Below, piece by piece: positions 1 to 5,724 of a DNA stretch of 8,260 bases. This DNA is from an uncultured Clostridia bacterium (lineage in GTDB: Bacteria; Bacillota; Clostridia; Oscillospirales; Acutalibacteraceae), in NCBI GenBank assembly GCA_947168785.1, contig CAMVNL010000078.1:1-8260 (forward strand), given 5' to 3'. The position numbers and the translations under genes are program-made. Position 1 is the first letter of the stretch, and the number at the start of each line of letters is the position of its first letter. The notes below the pieces were generated by a model. That model worked only from the letters and a program-made list of their open reading frames with translations. It was not told the origin of the DNA and made no database searches.

Positions 1-90
1 CTTGCGACTGCGGCGCAACGCGCCGCCTCTGGCGACTGGCGACTGTTTGTCGCGCGATCAGCGCGACAAACCCCAATTGTTCTGCCCCAC
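1..90. repeat. Hairpins with GGCGACT heptamers at the left edge
   Basis: No gene is visible here. A perfect 7-bp hairpin with a 3-nt loop lies at 10-26 (arms 10-16 and 20-26). Two exact tandem copies of the heptamer GGCGACT follow at 31-44, and a related TGCGACT lies at 3-9. A perfect 11-bp hairpin with a 5-nt loop lies at 45-71 (arms 45-55 and 61-71). Neither hairpin is followed by a T run on either strand, so they do not look like terminators. The layout of a short constant word alternating with self-complementary segments resembles the array at 446-691, but with a different word. The element may continue beyond the window. Confidence 0.6.
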
Positions 91-130
91 AAAAAAATCA
101 TCCCCCTGCGGGTCAATCCGCAAGGGGATG
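91..130 (-). terminator. Rho-independent terminator of the small membrane protein gene
   Basis: On the minus strand a GC-rich stem (arms 118-130 and 99-111, 12 of 13 positions paired, one C-A mismatch at 106/123, 6-nt loop) is followed directly by a run of seven T (plus-strand A at 91-97). It starts about 20 nt beyond the stop codon of the gene at 150-425. With no clear terminator after oppF, it may also end read-through transcripts of the whole operon. Confidence 0.9.
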
Positions 131-149
131 TGTTGTTTTATGATGGGGT

Positions 150-425
150 TCAGTGCCAGAGGAGGAGCAGCAGGGTGATGACAATGGCGGCGGCCGCCAC
201 GAAAATGCCGGCGATCAGCAGGGTGGCGCCGATGGCGCCGCGCACGTAGGAACGGCGTTCCTCCTTCGTCAGCTCCAGCTCCGGCTGCGGCTGCGCCGAG
301 GCGTCGGGCTCGCCGCTTTCCTTTTTTCGCTTTGGCAGGCGGGGCAGCAACATGGGCTGCCGCTGCAGATCGCTCATATCGGCGATCACTCTGCCGTCGT
401 CATCATCATAATTACGCTGGCGCAT
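150..425 (-). CDS. Small tail-anchored membrane protein, unknown function
   Basis: This encodes 91 aa. The N-terminal half is hydrophilic: an acidic patch (DDDD at 7-10) is followed by a basic stretch (PKRKK at 31-35) and a proline/glutamate-rich linker. A charged segment (KEERR, 54-58) leads into one hydrophobic helix at about 63-90 that runs almost to the C-terminus. The charges predict a cytoplasmic N-terminus with the C-terminal end across the membrane. There is no signal peptide and no catalytic motif. The start is supported by GGAGGT 5 nt upstream, and a strong terminator follows the stop, so this is very likely a real gene. It lies 266 nt downstream of oppF on the same strand and could be reached by read-through, but the repeat array between them makes an independent transcript equally possible. 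I cannot name the family. The acidic motif followed by GRVIADMS resembles short hypothetical proteins I associate with Clostridia, from memory only. Confidence 0.8.
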   Translation of the reverse strand: MRQRNYDDDDGRVIADMSDLQRQPMLLPRLPKRKKESGEPDASAQPQPELELTKEERRSYVRGAIGATLLIAGIFVAAAAIVITLLLLLWH

Positions 426-430
426 CAGAT

Positions 431-436
431 ACCTCC
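431..436 (-). promoter_or_regulatory. Ribosome binding site of the small membrane protein gene
   Basis: GGAGGT on the minus strand, 5 nt before the ATG at 425. It fixes the start of an otherwise uncharacterised small gene. Confidence 0.85.
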
Positions 437-445
437 GGATTTGTC

Positions 446-691
446 TAGCGGCAAGCTAAATTTGCCTTATGGCAAGCTAAATTGAAAACCTGCGGTTTTC
501 AGCTAAATTGTTCGCTGACGCTCACAGCGAAATTGATGCCCGAGGCATCAGCTAAAGTTGATTCGCCTGACAGCTCGGCGAAGCCAAATTTAGCTGCGAA
601 GCAATTTAGCACGACCGCAGGTCGTATTTCGCTCGTTTCATCGGAACGAATTTAGCTGCGCGTCAGCGCAATTTAGCTGTGGCAAAGCCGC
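446..691. repeat. Array of mini-hairpins joined by AGCTAAATT linkers
   Basis: This fills the gap between oppF and the small gene. A 9-nt word, AGCTAAATT, occurs at 454, 475 and 501, with one-mismatch copies at 526 and 550. The inverted word AATTTAGCT then occurs at 587, 649 and 670, with a one-mismatch copy at 603 and a two-mismatch copy at 625. Copies start every 21-26 nt, except for the central junction and one 16-nt step. Most spacers are perfect or near-perfect hairpins that fill the gap: 463-474 (4 bp, loop TTAT), 484-500 (7 bp, loop TGC), 511-531 (7 bp), 535-549 (6 bp, loop CGA), 562-582 (6 bp, 9-nt loop), 611-625 (6 bp, loop GCA), 634-648 (6 bp with one G-T pair) and 658-669 (4 bp, loop GTCA). 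Stem sequences differ from unit to unit. The function is unknown. It could act in the 3' part of the opp mRNA or be a selfish repeat. Confidence 0.85.
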
Positions 692-1700
<1,009 letters not shown>

Positions 1701-1708
<8 letters not shown>

Positions 1709-2858
1709 TGTCCTTCCCCTCCTTGACGTCATAATAGCGGTAGCAGGTCACCTTGTGGGTGGGCGAGATGCTGATCTCGTGCGGGTATTCGCCGTCGCAC
1801 GCCGCCACGCACTTTTCGCAGCGGTCCTTGAAATAGCAGTAGTCCGGCATGTTGACGGGGTTCGGCACCTTGCCGGGGATGGAATAGAGCATATCCACCT
1901 TTTTGCCGACCACGGGCTTGCTGGCCATGAGGCCGATGGTGTAGGGGTGGCAGGGATTGCTGAAAATCTCTTCCGCGGTGCCCTTTTCCACGATGCGGCC
2001 CGCGTACATGACCACCACGTAATCCGCCATTTCGGCGATGACGCCCAGATCGTGGGTGATGAGCATGATGGAGGAGTTGATTTTATCCTTCAGCTGGCGC
2101 AGCAGGTCGAGGATCTGCGCCTGAATGGTCACGTCCAGCGCCGTGGTGGGCTCGTCCGCGATGATGAGCCGCGGGTTGCAGGCCAGCGCCATGGCGATGA
2201 CGACCCTTTGGCGCATGCCGCCGGACAGCTCGTGGGGGAACATGTTGTAAACGCCCTCGCTGTTGGCAATGCCGACCATCTCCAGCAGTTCGATGGTGCG
2301 CGCCTTGATCTGCTCCTTGGTGCGGTGCTCTTCGTTGTGAAGCGCCAGCACCTCGTCCACCTGCGCGCCGATGCGGAACACCGGGTTGAGGCTGGTCATG
2401 GGCTCCTGAAAGATCATGGAGATCTGGTTGCCGCGGATGTGCTGCATGGCCTCAATGGGGGTCTTGGCGATATCCACCGCCTTGTCGCCCAGGTTCATGC
2501 GGATCTCGCCGCTGACGATCTGCCCCTGGGGGCGCTGCAGCAGCTGCATGATGGAAAGGCTGGTGACGGATTTGCCGCAGCCGGATTCGCCCACCACGCC
2601 CACGGTCTTGCCGATGGGCACCTCGAAGCTGACGCCGTCCACCGCCTTGACGGTGCCCACGTCCGTATAGAAATAGGCGTGCAGGTCGTCGATCTCAAGG
2701 GTGTTGGCGGGGTTGTGCATGGTGGTGCGGTATTCGCTTTCCGGCACGTTCTTCCGCTTGTGCTGTTTTTCAAATGCATTGGTTATCTTGCGGTTCGCTT
2801 TGGAGATCCGGCGGGATTCCTTTGCGGAGAGATAGCCTTCGTTCTTTTTCTTAGCCAT
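1701..2858 (-). CDS. oppD: Oligopeptide ABC transporter ATP-binding protein OppD
   Basis: This is the first cytoplasmic ATPase of the importer, 385 aa. Motifs: Walker A GESGCGKS (90-97), Q151 in the Q-loop (FQEPMTSLNP), signature LSGGMRQR (211-218), Walker B LIIADEPT (231-238) with D235/E236, and switch H269 (ITHD). TALDVTIQAQIL follows Walker B, as is typical of OppD/DppD. The C-terminal regulatory segment carries Cys341, 347, 350 and 354 in C-x5-C-x2-C-x3-C spacing, plus Cys372, matching the iron-sulfur-type cysteine cluster of this subfamily. The protein is longer than the roughly 340 aa of classical OppD because of a lysine/arginine-rich N-terminal extension of about 50 residues before the nucleotide-binding fold. 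The start is set by AAGGAGGG (2865-2872), 6 nt upstream. It begins 15 nt after the oppC stop and overlaps oppF by 8 nt. Confidence 0.95.
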
Positions 2859-2873
2859 GTCGTTCCCTCCTTC

Positions 2874-4421
2874 TCAGCGCTTCATCTTCGGGTCAAAGGC
2901 GTCGCGCAGGCCGTCGCCCACAATGTTGAACGCCAGAACCGTCATCAGCAGCAGCACGCCCGCGGGAATCCAGATGTTCCAGTAGTGGGTCAGCACGAAC
3001 ACGTTGTTGACGTCGTTGATGATATTGCCCCAGGAGGCGAAGGGGAAGCGCACGCCGAGCCCCAGGAAGGAGAGGGTAGCTTCGGTGATGATGGTGCCGC
3101 CCAGCCCCATGGTCATGACCACGATCAGCTGCGGGATGACGTTGGGGATCAGGTGCTTGAAGATCCGGCGGCGGACGCTGATGCCGCAGGCCTCGGTGGC
3201 GGTCATGAACTCCTGCTCACGCAGGGAGAGGATCTGGCCGCGGACCAGCCGCGCGGTGCCCGCCCAGCCGAAGAAGCCGAGGATGAGCATCAGGTAGAGC
3301 ATACGGACGGAGGATTCCACGTTGGCCGCGTCCATGGCCGCGCCGAGGATGATGATGACGGGCATGGAGGGGATGCAGTAGAACACGTCCACGATACGCA
3401 TGATGAGGTTATCCACCCAGCCGCCGAAGTAGCCGGAGATGCCGCCCATGATGACGCCGATGATGGACTCGATGAACACGACGATGAAGCCGATGATGAG
3501 GGACACGCGGCCGCCGTACATCAGGCGGGTGAGCATATCCATGCCGTTGCGGTCGGTGCCCAGCCAGTGTTCTTTGGTGGGGGCGGCGTAGGTGTCGAAC
3601 ACGGTGGTGTCGGTCTCCTTCATCACGTCCCAGGACTTGGTGCCGGCGTTGTAGGTCAGCACGTATTCGCAGGCCTCGCCATTCTCGTCGGTGTAGGCGA
3701 ACTCGGTCTGGCCCGCTTCCAGCGCGTCGATCAGCTTCGTCTTGAAGTCGCGGGTCAGGAACACGTCGCCCATGACGGCCCGCACGACGTACTCGCTGAC
3801 GTAGGCCACCTCCGCGCCGTCGGCGGCGAAGACCACGCCGTCCTTATCGACGGTGTACGTCTGCCCTTCGGCGGTGAAGGACGTCTCGCCCGTGGCCTTG
3901 GCAAGCAGGGCGCCGTAGGTGAATTCAAAGGAAAGCTTGTCGTTGGAGGTGGAGGAGCTGACCACTTCTTTCGTGGCGATGCCGATAAGCGCGCCGCCGG
4001 TGTGAACGGCGTAAATGTCGTCGGCCAGCTTTTCCAGCGTATAATCCGTGCCGCTGTAGTTGAAGGCAGCCTCGTTCTTGGTGATGGCCAGGAAGGTCTG
4101 GGCCTGTACGATGCCGGTGAACTTTTCGGCGTCGTTGACGGTGTAGCGCCATTCCTCGTTGCGCACCACGCCGGCGTAGGCCTTGGACTGCTGGTCCACG
4201 CGGTAGAACTTCTGGTCTTGCTTATAGGGGCTGACCATGCCGCCGATGAAGGAGAAGGCGAACATGGCGATCAGCACCGCAAGGCCCGTCACCGCCAGGC
4301 GGTTACGGAAAAACCGTTTGGCAACCAGCGCGCCGGGGGAAAGCACCTTGACGCGGCGGTCGTCGTTCAGGGAATAGTTGACTTTTTTGTTATCGGAGGG
4401 AGCGGTATTTTCTTTTTTCAT
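2874..4421 (-). CDS. oppC: Oligopeptide ABC transporter permease OppC with a large extracellular insertion
   Basis: This is one of the two membrane channel subunits. With the start at 4421 it is 515 aa, against about 300 for classical OppC. The N-terminus has the OppC_N pattern: a cytoplasmic stretch, SPGALVAKRFFRNRLA, then membrane helix 1 at about 42-62. The permease core begins at HWLGTDRNGMDMLTRL (285-300) and contains about five more helices. The coupling (EAA-type) loop lies at about 404-430 (FMTATEACGISVRRRIFKH). Between helix 1 and the core lie about 215 residues (67-283), rich in acidic, aromatic and threonine residues, predicted to be outside the membrane; classical OppC has only about 40 there. 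This insert may contain three related segments of about 50-60 residues. An ATG at 4436 overlaps the oppB stop, but GGAGGG lies just inside it and 7 nt before the 4421 ATG, so 4421 is preferred. The extra domain could contact the enlarged OppA, which is inference. Confidence 0.93.
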   Translation of the reverse strand: MKKENTAPSDNKKVNYSLNDDRRVKVLSPGALVAKRFFRNRLAVTGLAVLIAMFAFSFIGGMVSPYKQDQKFYRVDQQSKAYAGVVRNEEWRYTVNDAEKFTGIVQAQTFLAITKNEAAFNYSGTDYTLEKLADDIYAVHTGGALIGIATKEVVSSSTSNDKLSFEFTYGALLAKATGETSFTAEGQTYTVDKDGVVFAADGAEVAYVSEYVVRAVMGDVFLTRDFKTKLIDALEAGQTEFAYTDENGEACEYVLTYNAGTKSWDVMKETDTTVFDTYAAPTKEHWLGTDRNGMDMLTRLMYGGRVSLIIGFIVVFIESIIGVIMGGISGYFGGWVDNLIMRIVDVFYCIPSMPVIIILGAAMDAANVESSVRMLYLMLILGFFGWAGTARLVRGQILSLREQEFMTATEACGISVRRRIFKHLIPNVIPQLIVVMTMGLGGTIITEATLSFLGLGVRFPFASWGNIINDVNNVFVLTHYWNIWIPAGVLLLMTVLAFNIVGDGLRDAFDPKMKR

Positions 4422-4428
4422 GTCGTTT

Positions 4429-4434
4429 CCCTCC
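4429..4434 (-). promoter_or_regulatory. Ribosome binding site of oppC (decides the start)
   Basis: GGAGGG on the minus strand lies 7 nt before the ATG at 4421. It overlaps the alternative ATG at 4436, which shares one base with the oppB TAA stop. Nearly the same SD-plus-spacer (GGAGGG, A-run, CGAC, ATG) precedes oppD. Confidence 0.8.
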
Positions 4435-4435
4435 A

Positions 4436-5422
4436 TTAAGCGATCCGGACGCGGGGGTCAACCACGGCGTAGAGGATATCGGAAAGCAGGTTGCCCAGCA
4501 GGGTCAGGATGGCGCAGAAGACCATGTAGAACATGGAGAACGGGATATCGCCGGCGATCATCGACTCATAAGAGGCAAAGCCGATGCCGGGGATGGAGTA
4601 GAGGGTTTCGGTGATCAGCGCGCCGGAGAACAGGCCCGGCAGCGAGCCGCCGATGATGGTGACCAGCGGGATCAGGGTGTTGCGGAAGGCGTGATGGTAG
4701 ATGACCTTTTTCTCCGGCAGGCCCTTGGCGCGGGCGGTGCGGATGTAGTCGGCGTTGAGCACCTCCAGCATATTGGTGCGGGTGTAGCGCATGAGGGAGC
4801 CCATGCTGACCACCACCAGCGTGATGATGGGCAGGACCAGATGATGGGCCTTATCCAGCAGCTGCCCGAAGGCGTCCAGCTGGTTATAATTCCGCCCCAC
4901 GAGGCCGTAAAGGTCGAACCAGCCCAGCTTGACGGAAAAGACCAGCTTCAACAGAGAGGCGAAGAAGAATGTGGGCAATGAGATGCCCGCCAGCGCAATG
5001 ACGGAGATGGTATAATCCGCCTTGCTGTACTGCTTGGTGGCGGCGATGACGCCGAGAGGGATGGCGATGAGCAGCTCCAGCACAAAGGAGATGGCGCCCA
5101 TGACGAAGGAGAGCCACACGGTATCGTGGAATTTTTCCACCACCGGCACAGTCCAGCGCCAGCTGTCGCCGAAGTTACCCTTCAGCATGTTGCCGATCCA
5201 GCCGAAGAAGCCCAGAATGATGCCCTTGTCCATATTATAAGCGGCCGTGAGCTGTTCCATCCATTCCTCAAAGCTCTTGGAGCCGGGCTGCATGGATTTC
5301 TGTCGCGCCATGTTCTCAACGTAGGAGGTGGGCAGGCAGCGCATCAGCGCGTAGATGATAAACGCCACGAAGAAAAGGATCACGACGGAGATCAACAGCC
5401 GCTTGATGATATACTTTCTCAT
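4436..5422 (-). CDS. oppB: Oligopeptide ABC transporter permease OppB
   Basis: This is the partner channel subunit of OppC. With the start at 5422 it is 328 aa, normal for the family. It begins with the typical MRKYIIKRLL leader into helix 1 (about 8-30). Further helices lie at about 101-128, 138-165, 195-213, 248-272 and 292-320. The loop that docks on the ATPases is at about 225-250 (DYIRTARAKGLPEKKV, then HHAFRN), followed by the conserved ETLYSIPGIG (272-281). The reading frame stays open for 43 codons upstream to an ATG at 5551, but that extension is translated heptamer repeat (TSDFRLPTSD), has no Shine-Dalgarno, and precedes the canonical N-terminus, so I reject it. The site for the 5422 start (AGGGGAC, 5434-5440, 11 nt upstream) is weaker and further away than those of its neighbours. 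That fits lower permease than binding-protein output. Confidence 0.94.
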   Translation of the reverse strand: MRKYIIKRLLISVVILFFVAFIIYALMRCLPTSYVENMARQKSMQPGSKSFEEWMEQLTAAYNMDKGIILGFFGWIGNMLKGNFGDSWRWTVPVVEKFHDTVWLSFVMGAISFVLELLIAIPLGVIAATKQYSKADYTISVIALAGISLPTFFFASLLKLVFSVKLGWFDLYGLVGRNYNQLDAFGQLLDKAHHLVLPIITLVVVSMGSLMRYTRTNMLEVLNADYIRTARAKGLPEKKVIYHHAFRNTLIPLVTIIGGSLPGLFSGALITETLYSIPGIGFASYESMIAGDIPFSMFYMVFCAILTLLGNLLSDILYAVVDPRVRIA

Positions 5423-5470
5423 TTTTTTCAGAAGTCCCCTATCTAAGCAAATCGCGGAACCGTTGCAGTC

Positions 5471-5498
5471 GGAAGTTGGAAGTCGGAAGTCGGAAGTC
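5471..5498. repeat. Heptamer tandem repeat, left arm (GGAAGTC x4)
   Basis: Four back-to-back 7-nt units: GGAAGTT followed by three exact GGAAGTC. The segment 5481-5503 (three-unit region plus an A run) is a perfect 23-nt inverted match to 5592-5614. This is a short tandemly repeated heptamer element in the oppA-oppB gap. Read on the minus strand it also creates the spurious N-terminal codons of a longer oppB frame. Confidence 0.9.
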
Positions 5499-5505
5499 AA
5501 AAAAT

Positions 5506-5591
5506 CTTTCCGCCGGAAAGCGGAAAACAGTTCCGAACCTTTCTTTTCCATGGGCCGGTGATCACGTCAGCGTCAGGCAGTTGCAAACAAC
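5506..5591. other. Mini-hairpins between the two heptamer arms
   Basis: The stretch between the inverted arms contains a 6-bp hairpin with a GCC loop (5506-5520) and a 4-bp hairpin with a CAAA loop (5580-5591) abutting the right arm. It also has two tandem CGTCAG hexamers (5565-5576). No gene is visible. Small triloop/tetraloop hairpins beside heptamer repeats recur at the window's other intergenic sites. Confidence 0.6.
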
Positions 5592-5596
5592 TTTTT

Positions 5597-5624
5597 GACT
5601 TCCGACTTCCGACTGATGACTTCC
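5597..5624. repeat. Heptamer tandem repeat, right arm (GACTTCC x4)
   Basis: Four 7-nt units in register: GACTTCC, GACTTCC, GACTGAT, GACTTCC. It is the reverse complement of the array at 5471-5498. In the operon mRNA the two arms could pair over 23 bp, looping out 88 nt between oppA and oppB. Confidence 0.9.
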
Positions 5625-5655
5625 CACTTGGAAAACCGCGTATAATTTATCCCAA

Positions 5656-5688
5656 AAGGGGCAGATAAGAATCTCCTATCTGCCCCTT
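5656..5688 (-). terminator. Hairpin after oppA, probable partial terminator or 3' stabiliser
   Basis: A 12-bp perfect stem (5656-5667 with 5677-5688), extended inside by two more pairs after one mismatch, begins 36 nt past the oppA stop. On the minus strand it is followed by only TTTT and then GGGATAAATT, a short and interrupted U tract, so termination is probably incomplete. Such hairpins after the binding-protein gene commonly let it be made in excess over the permease genes. That role is inferred from position. Confidence 0.7.
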
Positions 5689-5724
5689 GGGTCATGACTG
5701 AATCAATCAGACGTTATGGTCCGC

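Noticed and set aside
45..71. 11-bp perfect hairpin as a terminator
   Set aside because: No T run follows on either strand, and the gene's own terminator with seven T lies at 91-130.
446..691. CRISPR array
   Set aside because: The constant word is only 9 nt, it switches orientation midway, and the intervening segments are self-complementary and 7-28 nt long, unlike spacers.
1709..1732. Longer OppF with eight extra N-terminal residues
   Set aside because: The extra codons include the Shine-Dalgarno of the downstream ATG at 1708, and the ATG at 1732 has no ribosome binding site.
5641..5648. TATAATTT as a plus-strand promoter -10 box
   Set aside because: No plus-strand gene follows, and no -35 box is visible. 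It is AT-rich sequence beside the oppA hairpin.
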